A stretch of 64,000 bases of DNA from Sphingomonas sp. Root720 (GTDB lineage: Bacteria > Pseudomonadota > Alphaproteobacteria > Sphingomonadales > Sphingomonadaceae), in contig NZ_LMID01000001.1 in assembly GCF_001428605.1 (NCBI RefSeq), positions 124,001-188,000 of the forward strand. Direction: 5' to 3'. A model generated the notes under the pieces. It worked only from the letters and a program-made list of their open reading frames with translations, was not told the DNA's origin and did not search any database. The stretch's first letter is position 1, and each line of letters opens with the position of its first letter. This document shows positions 43,117 through 54,100 of this stretch, one piece after another. A program made the position numbers and the translations under genes.

Positions 43117-45569
43117 CAGGCGTCGTCCCGTTGCAGCCGGGCGACCGTCAGGAATTCTTCCGGAGCGACGCGGATGGCCGCCCCCGTCGGACAGGCGCGG
43201 ACGCAGCTCGGGCCGCCCTCTATACCCGAGCACATGTCGCACTTGACCGCGCGTTTCGCCTTCTCGACGCCCGGCGTCGCATGGGCATAGGCCCATTCGT
43301 GGCTGGGTTCCCCGGGGCCGGGCCCCTGACCGAACAGGAACCACTTCCACAGGGACGGCTTCTTCGGCGGCTCCTTCTCCATGCGGATCACCCCATAAGG
43401 GCAGTTCCGCTGGCAATTGCCGCAGCCGATGCAGGTATCGTCGATATAGACCTCGCCGTCCTGGCCGCGATGGATCGCGGTCGGCGGGCAATCGGCCATG
43501 CAGTGCGGATGCTCGCAGTGCCGGCAGCTCGTCGGGACATGGAGATGCGCGAAGGTCCGCCCCGCCTCGCGGTCGAGCCGCGAAATGCCTTCATGGCTGT
43601 CGGCACACGCCTTTTCGCAATTGTCGCAGCCAACGCAGAGATTCTCGTCGATCAGCAACACGTCGGTTGCCTCTCCGACGCCGTTGTCGACCAGGAAATT
43701 GGCGACCGAGCTGTACATGTCGACGACGGTGGCGAAGCTGTCCTTCTTCGCTTCGATGAAGGCCGCGAGATCCTCGCGCTCGCCCATCGCGCTCTTCGCC
43801 TTGGCGAAGAATTGCGGCTTGGCTTCGAGCAATCGCCGGAACGCGTCGCCGCCGAGCTTGATGACCTCGGACTTCACCGCCGCGCGCACCGTCTGCTTGC
43901 GGATGCCGTTGTCGAACAGTTCGAGCTCGCCGACATAGTTGCCGGCCGGCACATAGGACAGGAAGACCGGCTTGCCGCCGATCGACTTCTCGACGACGAC
44001 CGATCCCGAACGGATCACGAAGACGTCGTTGCCCTCCTCGCCTTCGCGGAAGATCGCCTCGCCGGCGCGGACGGCCTTGATTTCGGCCGTTTCCAGTACC
44101 TCGGCAAGGTCAGCGGACTGGAGGCCCGACTGCCACATCTGCAGCAGTTGGCGCTCGGTCGAGATGCGGGTTACGGCGCGCTTCACGCCCGGCACCGACG
44201 CCATCAGCTTCAGGATCGCGTTGCGCGGTATCTCGACGACGACGGTCTCGGCGATCGAACGGATCGTCGACCCGCGGCGGCGGCCCGAAACGAGGCCGAC
44301 CTCGCCGAAGATCGATCCCTGGGGGATGACGATACCGGTCGAGCGGCCATCGGGCAGCGGAATGTCGACCGATCCTTGCGCGATGCAGAACAGCGACGAT
44401 CCCGGCGCGTTCTTCTCGAAGATGATGTCGTTCTTGCCGTAATAGCGCACATCCGAGTCGAGCATGAACTCGCGCATCTGGAGCGGCGACAGGTCGTTGA
44501 GGATCTGGACGTTGGTACGAATGAACTCGAGCCATTCGTCGACCGACTTCCTGATCGGCAGATTGGCGAACTTGCTTTCGAGGATCGGCTCGTCGGCGGG
44601 CTTGAGCGCGGTGTTGCCGTTGATGAACTCGACCGCGTCATAGCCCTGGTTCATGCAGTGCTTGATCAGCGGATAACCGGCGAGCGCGCCGATGACGTAG
44701 ATGCCGTCGTTGGTCGATTCGAACTGCGGCGACAGCGTCGGAAAGGCTTCGCGATCCGGGCTGGTGAACTGGATCCCGCATTCCTCGATGAACTTGCGGG
44801 GCGCTGCCGAGCCCATGCGGGCGATGATGCGGTCGCACCGAATCCGCGCCTCGCCGTCGCGGGTGTCCAGCACCAGATGCCCGGGCTCGATCCGGTTGGG
44901 CGACGCATCGGTCACCACGTTGATGCGGCCCTCGTCGCGCGCCTGCATCAGCAGCTTTACGTTGGCGCCCTTGGCGCGGCTGAAGTCGGCGGTGCGGTTG
45001 ATGATCGTGACGATGTTGCCCTGGGCCACGTCCTGGGCGAGGCCGAGCGCATTTTCGATGCCCGCGTCGCCGGCGCCGATCACCGTGATATGCTCGTCGA
45101 CATATTCGCCGGGATCGTCGAGCTGGTACTGAAGCTGGAGATGGCCGCCGTCGGCGCCCGGGCAGCGCAGCAGGTTCGGGTTGCCCTGCGTGCCGATCGC
45201 CAGGATGATCGCCTCCGCCCTGATCTCGGTCTTGTCGGTCAGGGTGAGGGTGAAATCGCCTTTCTGGCCGGCGATCGCCTTGACCTCGCTCCTGAGCCGG
45301 ACGTTGACCTTGCGGCCCGCGGTCTGCTCGTCCCAGATGCCGAGGATCTTCTCGCGCTTGCCAGCGTCGAAGTCGATGTCCGAGCGCAGCACGAGCTGGC
45401 TCGGCGTGGCCATCACATGCTTGCCCTTCTGATATTTGTAGATCGTATCGGAAAGATGGTCGGTCTTTTCCAGCAGGACGTGCGACATGCCGAGCTGCGC
45501 CGCATGTGCCGCAGCGCTAAGCCCCGCCGGCCCCGAGCCAACGATGGCAACACGGTAGGTCTCCGCCAC
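43116..45569 (-). CDS. Flavoprotein fused to two cNMP-binding domains and four 4Fe-4S motifs
   Basis: An 817-residue multidomain oxidoreductase. Order: FAD-binding fold VAIVGSGPAGLSAA (8-20), NAD(P)-binding GAGDAG (165-170), two cyclic-nucleotide-binding domains (about 360-455 with FGEVGLVSGRRRGSTIRS, and 485-590 with GELELFDNGIRKQTVRA), then a DmsB/HybA-like ferredoxin part with four Cys groups: C645-648-651-655, C682-685-690-694, C713-716-719-723 and C777-780-789-793. It should move electrons from NAD(P)H via FAD through Fe-S clusters to a membrane partner, gated by cAMP or another cNMP. Start GTG 45569 has AGGGGGA upstream; the ATG at 45638 lies inside a large hairpin. Confidence 0.9.
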   Translation of the reverse strand: MAETYRVAIVGSGPAGLSAAAHAAQLGMSHVLLEKTDHLSDTIYKYQKGKHVMATPSQLVLRSDIDFDAGKREKILGIWDEQTAGRKVNVRLRSEVKAIAGQKGDFTLTLTDKTEIRAEAIILAIGTQGNPNLLRCPGADGGHLQLQYQLDDPGEYVDEHITVIGAGDAGIENALGLAQDVAQGNIVTIINRTADFSRAKGANVKLLMQARDEGRINVVTDASPNRIEPGHLVLDTRDGEARIRCDRIIARMGSAAPRKFIEECGIQFTSPDREAFPTLSPQFESTNDGIYVIGALAGYPLIKHCMNQGYDAVEFINGNTALKPADEPILESKFANLPIRKSVDEWLEFIRTNVQILNDLSPLQMREFMLDSDVRYYGKNDIIFEKNAPGSSLFCIAQGSVDIPLPDGRSTGIVIPQGSIFGEVGLVSGRRRGSTIRSIAETVVVEIPRNAILKLMASVPGVKRAVTRISTERQLLQMWQSGLQSADLAEVLETAEIKAVRAGEAIFREGEEGNDVFVIRSGSVVVEKSIGGKPVFLSYVPAGNYVGELELFDNGIRKQTVRAAVKSEVIKLGGDAFRRLLEAKPQFFAKAKSAMGEREDLAAFIEAKKDSFATVVDMYSSVANFLVDNGVGEATDVLLIDENLCVGCDNCEKACADSHEGISRLDREAGRTFAHLHVPTSCRHCEHPHCMADCPPTAIHRGQDGEVYIDDTCIGCGNCQRNCPYGVIRMEKEPPKKPSLWKWFLFGQGPGPGEPSHEWAYAHATPGVEKAKRAVKCDMCSGIEGGPSCVRACPTGAAIRVAPEEFLTVARLQRDDA

Positions 45570-45618
45570 TGATTCCCCCTGCCCCGTTTCGACGCCGCCG
45601 AGCCAGCGGCCGTTCGTT

Positions 45619-45669
45619 AGACACCAAAGATCGCGCATGCCCCTGCGACGAGCGCGAATTTTGGTGTCT
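45619..45669. promoter_or_regulatory. 51-bp near-perfect inverted repeat upstream of electron-transfer operon
   Basis: Arms AGACACCAAAGATCGCGC (45619-45636) and GCGCGAATTTTGGTGTCT (45652-45669) are inverted repeats matching at 16 of 18 positions, with a 15-base loop. It lies in the 194-bp region between the divergent flavoprotein and CcmI-like genes, 50 bases before the flavoprotein GTG. It may be an operator for a dimeric or tetrameric regulator or an RNA stem in the leader. Confidence 0.6.
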
Positions 45670-45763
45670 GCCCCTTCCCTACTCTATCAGCTTCGACGCG
45701 TTCCGCTAGACTTTCGTTACATTTGGTTATCAAAGGCTATTACGCTCAATTGCGGAGAGAAAT

Positions 45764-46735
45764 GTGACGAACGACGCCACCGCAAGCAAAGGTTTTCCGC
45801 TGCCCTTCGCACGCATCGCGCTGGTCCTCGCCGCCCTGATCGCGGTGGCCGCGATCGCCTTGGCGGTGACCCGGTCGCGGTCCGGCTTCGAAGAATCGGG
45901 AGCCGCCGGCAACGAGGCGGGCCCCGTCGGCGACGTCGCGTCGATGGTGGGGGCGCTCGAAAAGCGGCTCGAGGACAACCCGAACGATTTCAAGGGATGG
46001 GCGACGCTCGGCTGGTCCTATTATAATCTCGGGCGCTATCCCGACGCGGCGCGCGCTTATGCGAAGGCGACCCGGATCGATCCCTCCAATGCGGAGATGT
46101 GGTCGGCGCTGGGCGAAGTGCAGCTGCTGTCCGGCACCGGCGGGGTCACTCCGGCCGCCGAAGCCTCGTTCCGCAAGGCCTTGTCGATCGACCCGAGCGA
46201 CCACCGCGCCCGCTATTTCCTGGCGGTAAAGAAGGACCAGGACGGCGACCACGAGGGCGCGATCGCGGACTGGATCGCGATCCTCAAGGACAGCCCCCCG
46301 GGGGCGCCCTGGGCAAAGCCGGTTCGCGAACTGATCGCCAAGGTCGCCGCAGAGCACAAGATCGACCTCGCCGGCCGCGTGCCGCCGCCGGCCGCGCCGC
46401 CGGCCGGGCCTGCGGCGGCGGTGGGCGGTGGCGACACCGTGGCGACGGACGGCATTCCCGGGCCCAACGCCGCCGACCTCAAGGCCGCGACGGCGATGAG
46501 CCCGTCCCAGCAGGACGAGATGGCGCGCATGATGGTCGCCCGCCTCGCCGCCCGGCTGGAAAGCAATCCAAAGGACGCCGACGGCTGGATCAGGCTGATG
46601 CGCGCCCGAATGGTGCTCAACGACGCGCCGGGCGCGCAGGCCGCGCTCTCCAAGGCCCGGGCCGCCTTCAAGGGTGACGCCGGCCAGCTCGCCCGCTTCG
46701 ACGAGGCCGCCAAGACCTTCGGGATGGGGCGCTGA
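45764..46735 (+). CDS. TPR protein, CcmI/CycH-like c-type cytochrome assembly factor
   Basis: A 323-residue protein with one N-terminal membrane helix (about 17-37) and periplasmic tetratricopeptide repeats: GWATLGWSYYNLGRYPDAARAY, the next repeat beginning AEMWSALGEVQLL, then ARYFLAVKKDQDGDHEGAI, and a second TPR group near the C-terminus (DADGWIRLMRARMVLND). This matches the periplasmic CcmI/CycH part that presents apocytochrome c for haem attachment. It is divergent from the operon for a ten-haem cytochrome, which fits. GTG 45764 follows GGAGAG. Confidence 0.85.
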   Translation: MTNDATASKGFPLPFARIALVLAALIAVAAIALAVTRSRSGFEESGAAGNEAGPVGDVASMVGALEKRLEDNPNDFKGWATLGWSYYNLGRYPDAARAYAKATRIDPSNAEMWSALGEVQLLSGTGGVTPAAEASFRKALSIDPSDHRARYFLAVKKDQDGDHEGAIADWIAILKDSPPGAPWAKPVRELIAKVAAEHKIDLAGRVPPPAAPPAGPAAAVGGGDTVATDGIPGPNAADLKAATAMSPSQQDEMARMMVARLAARLESNPKDADGWIRLMRARMVLNDAPGAQAALSKARAAFKGDAGQLARFDEAAKTFGMGR

Positions 46736-46765
46736 GGCCCAGCAAAGACGTTCTGACGCCAAAGC

Positions 46766-46800
46766 AAAAGGGCCGCCGGATCGCTCCGGCGGCCCTTTTT
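46766..46800. terminator. Bidirectional rho-independent terminator
   Basis: AAAAGGGCCGCCGGA (46766-46780), loop TCGC, then TCCGGCGGCCCTTTTT (46785-46800): an 11-bp perfect GC stem flanked by A-run and T-run, so it works on both strands. It lies between the converging CcmI-like gene and clpX. Confidence 0.93.
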
Positions 46801-46819
46801 CATGCGGTGGCCCGTCGGA

Positions 46820-48094
<1,275 letters not shown>

Positions 48095-48160
48095 AAACTA
48101 GATCCTGACTCCACTAGGGATCGAACGCATCCTAAACATGTCATCCCCCTTCTCACAACC

Positions 48161-48198
48161 ATCTTAAGAAGCGATGGGCATCTTAAGAAGCGATGGGC
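48161..48198. repeat. Tandem 19-bp duplication in clpP-clpX gap
   Basis: ATCTTAAGAAGCGATGGGC occurs twice head to tail (48161-48179 and 48180-48198) with no mismatch. Each copy with its upstream CC forms a short inverted repeat (CCATC...GATGG) around CTTAAG. The perfect identity suggests a recent duplication or selected tandem site in the clpX promoter region. Confidence 0.75.
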
Positions 48199-48387
48199 GC
48201 GAAGAGGGTTCCCAGCGATATGGGAAGCCGTTTTCCGGGTGCAACCGCCGCATGATAGCGGCATCGAAAAGCGCCGCCACCCGATCGGGAGGCGGAAATC
48301 CAGGCGACTCGCCCGCTCGGCGAGGCCAAGGAACCGCGCTGCTTCCGGGGAAGAGGCAGGTCCAGGGCCATCGTCGACGGCCGCCGA

Positions 48388-49044
48388 TCAGGCAGCGATC
48401 GCCTCGTCGGCGGGGCTCGGACGCTTGTCGAATACCTCGTCGATCAGGCCGAAAGCCTTGGCTTCGTCGGCCTCGAGGAACTTGTCGCGGTCCATTGCCG
48501 CCTCGATCGCCTCGATCGGCTGCTTGGTGTATTTCGCGTAGAGCGAATTGAGCCGGTGCCGCATGCGCAGGATCTCGCGGGCCTGGATCTCGATGTCGGC
48601 CGCCATGCCCTGCGCCCCGCCTGACGGCTGGTGTACCATGATCCGGCTGTTGGTGAGCGCCACCCGCATGCCCGGCTCGCCCGCCGCGAGCAGGAAGCTG
48701 CCCATCGATGCGGCCTGGCCGATGCAGACGGTGCCGACGCGCGGCCGGATATACTGCATCGTGTCGTGGATCGCGAGGCCGGCCGTCACCACGCCGCCCG
48801 GCGAGTTGATGTACATGAAGATGTCCTTCTTCGGATTTTCCGATTCGAGGAACAGCAGCTGGGCGGTGATCAGCGAGGCCATATGGTCCTCGACCTGACC
48901 GGTCACGAAGATGATCCGCTCGCGCAGGAGGCGCGAATAAATGTCGAAGCTGCGCTCGCCGCGGTTCGACTGCTCGATCACGACGGGGACCAGGGCGCCG
49001 GTTTCCGGATTCAGGAACTGGCCGGTTTCAAACGGATTGTGCAT
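48388..49044 (-). CDS. clpP: ClpP protease proteolytic subunit
   Basis: A 218-residue serine peptidase that forms the ClpXP chamber. The catalytic Ser is in [14 protein letters not shown] (near residue 110), His in [13 protein letters not shown] (near 135) and the Asp near the LNSLYAKYT segment; [20 protein letters not shown] is family-typical. ATG 49044. It lies between tig and clpX in the conserved tig-clpP-clpX order, but each gene is spaced widely. Confidence 0.97.
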   Translation of the reverse strand: MHNPFETGQFLNPETGALVPVVIEQSNRGERSFDIYSRLLRERIIFVTGQVEDHMASLITAQLLFLESENPKKDIFMYINSPGGVVTAGLAIHDTMQYIRPRVGTVCIGQAASMGSFLLAAGEPGMRVALTNSRIMVHQPSGGAQGMAADIEIQAREILRMRHRLNSLYAKYTKQPIEAIEAAMDRDKFLEADEAKAFGLIDEVFDKRPSPADEAIAA

Positions 49045-49163
49045 GGGAGGTTCTGGTCCTTTGCTTTGCCTTGCCGAGCCTACATCGGCCTTTGCCGTCG
49101 GTGATTCAAGGGGGTCGCGTGAGCCCTCGATCGCCCGGAAAGCATCTCGCTCCCGACGAGGAG

Positions 49164-49196
49164 AAAATGAAAGGGCCGGACATCGCTGCCCGGCCC
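49164..49196 (-). terminator. Rho-independent terminator after tig
   Basis: On the minus strand GGGCCGG, a 10-base loop, CCGGCCC and then TTTCATTTTCTCC form a hairpin plus T-rich tail (plus coordinates 49173-49179 paired with 49190-49196). It ends the trigger factor transcript 28 bases after the stop. Confidence 0.8.
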
Positions 49197-49223
49197 CTCC
49201 ATGACGGATCGAAGATCGACCGA

Positions 49224-50879
49224 TTACTCGGCGGCGGCCTTCTTCTTGGCCGGTGCCTTTTTCGGCTCGGCGGCCGGAGCGTCCTCGGCCTTGGCCGCGG
49301 CGGCCTTCTTGGCCGGGGCCTTCTTGGGCGCTGGGGCGGCTTCGGCCGCCTCCTCGGCCTTCACCGCCGGCTTCTTCTTGGCGGCAGGCTTTTCCTCGAC
49401 CGCGGGAGCCTCCTCGGCGGCCGGCTTGGCAGCGGCCTTCTTCGCGGCTGGCTTCTTGGCGGGAGCCGCCTTGCCGTGGTCGTGGTCATGGTCGTGATGG
49501 TCGTGGCCGCAATCCGGACCATGGACATGACCCTTGCCGATCGTATCGTCGTCGGCCTCGATCGCGGCTTCCAGCTCGTCGCGGCTGACGGTGCGGTCGC
49601 TGATCTCGGCCTTGTCGAACAGGAAGTCGACGACCTTGTCCTCGTAGAGCGGTGCCCGCAGTTGAGCGGCGGCCATGGGGTCCTGCTGCAGATACTGGAC
49701 GAAACGGTCGCGGTCGGCGGGCTGATACTGCATCGCGGCCTGCTGGACGAGACGCTGCATCTCCTGCGCGCTGACCTCGACCCCGTTCTGCTGACCGATC
49801 TCCGACAGCAACAGGCCCAGGCGGACGCGACGCTCGGCGATCGCGCGATAATCGTCGCGATCCTTCTCCATCTCGGCGCGGGCGGCCTCGGGATCCTCCT
49901 CGTGGCCGGCCTCATGCTCGAGCTGCGCCCAGATCTGGCCGAACTCTGCCTCGACCATCGATGGCGGAACCGGGAAATCGTGGGCGGCGGCGAGCTGGTC
50001 GAGCAGCTTGCGCTTCATATGGGTGCGGGTCAGGCCGTTCAGCTCCTGCTCGAGCTGGCCCTTGATCAGCTCGCGGAGCTGGTCGAGGCCCTGGAGGCCG
50101 AGCGACTGGGCGAACTCGTCGTCGAGCTTGGTTTCGCCCGGAACGCGGACATCGGTGGCGGTGACCTCGAAGACGGCCGCCTTGCCGGCCAGCGACTTCT
50201 CGCCATAATCCTTCGGGAAGGTGACGTTGAGCGAGCGCGACTCGCCCTTCTTGATGCCTTCGAGCTGATCCTCGAAGCCCGGGATCAGGCGGCCCGAGCC
50301 GAGCTCGACCGACATGTCGGTGCCGGTGCCGCCTTCGAAGGCGACGCCGTCGACGCTGCCCGCGAAATCGAGGACGACGAGGTCGCCCTCGACCGCCGGA
50401 TGGCCGTCCTGGGCGTCCTCATAGCGCTTCTGCTGGTCGGCGATGCGCTTGATCTGCGCCTCGATGTCGGCGTCCGGGGCCGCGACGGTCAGGCGCTCGA
50501 GCTTGATGCCGTCGATCGCCGGCGGCGGCACATCGGGCAGCACTTCCAGCTCGACCTTGACGGCGACGTCCTTGCCGGCCTCATATTCGCCACCGACCAG
50601 TTCGACCGACGGCTGCATGGCCGGACGGAGCTTCTGCTCGGAAAGGAGCTGCTGGACGCCGTCCTGGACGGCCTTGTTGAGCGCATCCTGCTCGATCGCC
50701 GGCCCGTGCATCTTCTTGACCAGATTCGCGGGAACCTTGCCGGGGCGGAAGCCGGGCATGCGGATCTGCGGCGCGATCGACTTGATCTCGGCCTCGACGC
50801 GCTGGGCGACATCGTTGGCGGGAATCGTCACCGTATAGGCGCGCTTCAGGCCCTCATTGAGCGTTTCGACAGTCTGCAT
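49224..50879 (-). CDS. tig: Trigger factor with His-rich and Lys/Ala-rich C-terminal extension
   Basis: A 551-residue ribosome-bound chaperone and prolyl isomerase. The N-terminal ribosome-docking loop GFRPGKVP is near 45-52, the FKBP-type domain spans about 155-245 ([20 protein letters not shown]) and the helical C-domain ends near 450. Family members are usually about 430-450 residues; here about 100 more follow: first a segment with eight His and one Cys (451-470), then repeated [12 protein letters not shown]-type sequence like histone H1 tails. Start at ATG 50879 ([13 protein letters not shown]); an ATG at 50888 is possible. tRNA-Leu lies upstream. Confidence 0.95.
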   Translation of the reverse strand: MQTVETLNEGLKRAYTVTIPANDVAQRVEAEIKSIAPQIRMPGFRPGKVPANLVKKMHGPAIEQDALNKAVQDGVQQLLSEQKLRPAMQPSVELVGGEYEAGKDVAVKVELEVLPDVPPPAIDGIKLERLTVAAPDADIEAQIKRIADQQKRYEDAQDGHPAVEGDLVVLDFAGSVDGVAFEGGTGTDMSVELGSGRLIPGFEDQLEGIKKGESRSLNVTFPKDYGEKSLAGKAAVFEVTATDVRVPGETKLDDEFAQSLGLQGLDQLRELIKGQLEQELNGLTRTHMKRKLLDQLAAAHDFPVPPSMVEAEFGQIWAQLEHEAGHEEDPEAARAEMEKDRDDYRAIAERRVRLGLLLSEIGQQNGVEVSAQEMQRLVQQAAMQYQPADRDRFVQYLQQDPMAAAQLRAPLYEDKVVDFLFDKAEISDRTVSRDELEAAIEADDDTIGKGHVHGPDCGHDHHDHDHDHGKAAPAKKPAAKKAAAKPAAEEAPAVEEKPAAKKKPAVKAEEAAEAAPAPKKAPAKKAAAAKAEDAPAAEPKKAPAKKKAAAE

Positions 50880-50948
50880 GGGTCGCATCCAACCTCTATC
50901 TCGAGAAAATCTGTGTCGGTCCCGCTTCGCGCTACTGGAAAGCGAAGC

Positions 50949-51033
50949 TGGTGCGGGCGAAGGGACTCGAACCCCCACATCTTGCGATACTGGAACCTAA
51001 ATCCAGCGCGTCTACCAGTTCCGCCACGCCCGC
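50949..51033 (-). tRNA. tRNA-Leu (anticodon TAG)
   Basis: An 85-base tRNA with acceptor GCGGGCG/CGCCCGC, long class II variable arm, anticodon stem CTGGA/TCCAG around loop TTTAGGT (anticodon TAG), T arm with TTCGAGT and encoded CCA. Reads CTN codons, mainly CTA. Confidence 0.95.
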
Positions 51034-51101
51034 AAATAAGGACCGCCGGTCGGCGCGCTCTATAGCAACATGGCGAGCCAGCACAACCCGCGCGATTCGA
51101 C

Positions 51102-54100
51102 CTAGCTTTGGACGGGCCTGGCCGGGTTGTTCGAGGCCTGGAGATAGACGAACCAGCCCTGCCCTGCACGGTCCCCCTTCACCAGCTCCTCCGCCTTCTT
51201 CTGCTCGCGCCAGCGATTGGCGATCGCCTGCGCCGAGACGAGATCCTCGCCCGACTGGCCGAGCAGATATCTGAGCAGCGACGGCCCGGCGATCAGCTGG
51301 TCCATCGCCTGCCCGTCGCGGCTGATCGAGCGGCCGTCATGCTCGAAGCGGTCCCAGCCCGGCGCCCGGCCCCATAGTCGTTCGAGATCGGCATAGCTGT
51401 GCGGAAGTCGGGCGACGTCGCCCCCGGCGGCGGCGATATGCTCGGCGGTCCAGATGCCCTGCAAATAGGTGTAACCGCCGACCGGCGCCAGATTCGCGCC
51501 CCCGACGATCCGGCCGACAATCCGCTTGCGGTGCATCGCGATCAGCCAGTCGAGCACCGCCTTCGCCTTTGGCGATGCGGCACGCAGGGCCGTGTTGAAG
51601 CCGAGCTTCTCGCCGGCCGCCAGCGCGCTTAGCCAGTATCCGATGCTGAACTCATGCTGGACCAGCTGCCGATCGTCCTTGCCCACCACGCCGAAATATT
51701 GGGCGGCGGCATAGATCGCGCCGTCGAGATCGACCCGACCGCCGGGCATCAGGTCCGTCGGCGGATTCAGGAAGCCGGGCGTGGCGGCATAGTGGCGGTC
51801 GTGGAAATCCTCGAAGTCGACGACAGCGAAGTCCAGCACCTCGCGGCGGCTGTAGAGCCGTTGCGAGGTCGCGCTGGCGGTCTTCCAGGCAAGCGCCGCG
51901 TGCAGAAAAGCCCAGGCGCCCTCGCGCGCCGACCAGAGATGGGGCCAGCGACTGCCGATGATGCTGTTCGAATAGAGCCGGTTCTGGTCCCAGAAGCGAT
52001 GGCCGAGAAAGGCGAATTCGGGTGTCCGGAACAGCAGGCTGCCCCAGCCCGGGAACTGGTGCCCGTGCAGCTTGTCGATCTGGAACGTCCCGAAATAGGG
52101 CCGGGTCGGCGCATCGCCGGCATAAGGCACCGAGACTCGTAGCGGATTGGACCCGCGCAGCCAGTCGGAGAGACGCCCGCCCTGCTGGTACCAGGCCCGC
52201 GCCGACGGAACGGCGCGGTCGCCGGCACCGTAATAATGGTTGCGCAGCACGACCGGACGGCGGGGGGCGCCCTTGAAGACAGGGACGTTGCGTCCCTTCT
52301 CGAAAGCGTGAACCGGATCCGAGACGTAGCCGGTCAGATAGTCGAGCGCGATGGTGCGCCACGGCATTCGGTCGTGCGGCCGGACGCCATCGGGCAGATT
52401 CATGTGCCAGACGACCGGCTCGGGGATGATCTGCCGGTCGTCGCGCATGCCGCCCGGTCCGGTGACGGGCGAGCGGCCGTGGACGTTGAACGGCGTATAT
52501 TCGAGCCAGAGCGCCGCGTTGGCGGCCAGCGAGTTGGCCGAGCAGAGCGAGCCGCCATAGGGATCGCGGGTCCGTCCCGCCTGGCTCAGCATCGTCCGAT
52601 AGTCGCTCTGCTTCCAGGGCATTACCCGGACGTTGCCGAAGCCGTTGGCCTGCCCGTCGCCGCCGGCACCGCCCATGAAGATACGCAGGTCGAACCCGTT
52701 GACCGAATAATCGAGGCGGCTGCCAAAGGGTATGCCGAGCTCGAACAGCGGCACGGCGCGGCGAACGTCCGCCTGGTCGTGGCTGCCGGGGTCGCGGTTG
52801 CGCCAGATGATCCCCGACCGGACCGTGCCGTGCGGATACCAGCGATGTTCGCGGCTGGTCATCGCGCAGCCGCGTCCATCGACCGGCCCCTGATAGACGC
52901 CCGGAACGTCGGCACCGTTGAGCGGGCCCCCGTCAGGCCGCTGCACGGTCGCGAGAAGCCGGTCCTCCCGATCGTAGACCAGCCATTTGTGCGGGACCAT
53001 ATAGGCGTTTCTGCCGCTCGGGTCGCCGAACGGATTGTCGGGCATGACGCTCGCGTCCCAGTCGTAGCCGAACTGGAACTGGACATAGTCGCCCGCGCGG
53101 ATCGCCTCGCAGCGATAGGCGATGCCGTCGATCACCGGCACCGGCCCCTGCGGCAGGCACTCGATCCAGGCCGGCTGGGCGGCCGCGAGCACCGCATCCT
53201 CGAACCGGCAATTCTGCACGGCGGGGTGGGTCATCTCCAGGACATTCGGATGCGGCACGCCCGTCCCGCTCGACCAGTCGACAAGCACCGCCTTCCACGG
53301 CTGGCCCGGCGAGACCTCGAGCGGGCCGACGGTGATGTCGAGCGTAGCGACCGAGCCGTCCGGCCCGCGCCAGGCCAGCGTGCGGGCCGGCTGCGGCGCC
53401 GTCACGGCGCGCGCGTCGACCACGAGGTCCGGAAGGTCGCGTCCCCGCACCATGTCGCCGGAAACGGCCGGATAGCTCTCGTCGATCACCGGCCGGTCGA
53501 AGCCGATCCCGATCTCGCGAACCAGCAACCCGTCGATCGCCTGCCGCATATTGCCGAGCGCTGCGTTGACCGAAACGTCCATCTCGGGGGTGATCCGCGG
53601 CTTGAACCCCGTCCGAAACGGTCCGCCCGCCGCCTTGCCGTCGATGAAGAAGGACAGCGTGCCGCCGGGCCGGCCGGGATCGTTGCGCCATTCGACCTCG
53701 AGCAGCTGCTCGACGCCGGGGGTGCGGCTCATCGTGCTGTAGAAGCCCCTCTGGATGTGCTCGCCCCGTCCGATCGTGCATTCGAGCTGGTCGCTGCCGT
53801 AGCGGGTCGTCAGGGCGATCGTGCCGACGTTCCAGCCGACCATGTAGAAGAGCAGCGCCCCATCGGCCCGGGGCGGCACCACGCCGCGGAAGGAGCAGCG
53901 CAGGCGGCGCGGCGCCTGGCCATGCTCCGGATCGGCGCCGGCACCGAAGTCGAGGCCCAACGCCTTCGACTGGAGGAAGCTCGCCCTGTCCAGCACGACG
54001 CCGTGCGCCGTCGGCCGGCCCGGCCCCGCCGTCGCGAGCAGGACCCGGCCCGGCAGCGCGTCGCCATCGCTCATCGCGAAGCTGGCCTGTGGCGGGAAAC

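Noticed and set aside
43131-45572. 813-codon plus-strand frame opposite the flavoprotein
   Set aside because: Complement of a gene with four intact cluster motifs; no independent support.
45567-45638. ATG 45638 as start of the flavoprotein
   Set aside because: It lies in the loop of the 51-bp inverted repeat and lacks a ribosome site; GTG 45569 has AGGGGGA and begins right at the FAD fold.
48161-48198. CtrA binding site (TTAA-N7-TTAA) in the tandem repeat
   Set aside because: The two TTAA cores are 15 bases apart, not 7.
48183-48371. 62-codon minus frame between clpP and clpX
   Set aside because: No ribosome site, no conserved character, overlaps the tandem repeat.
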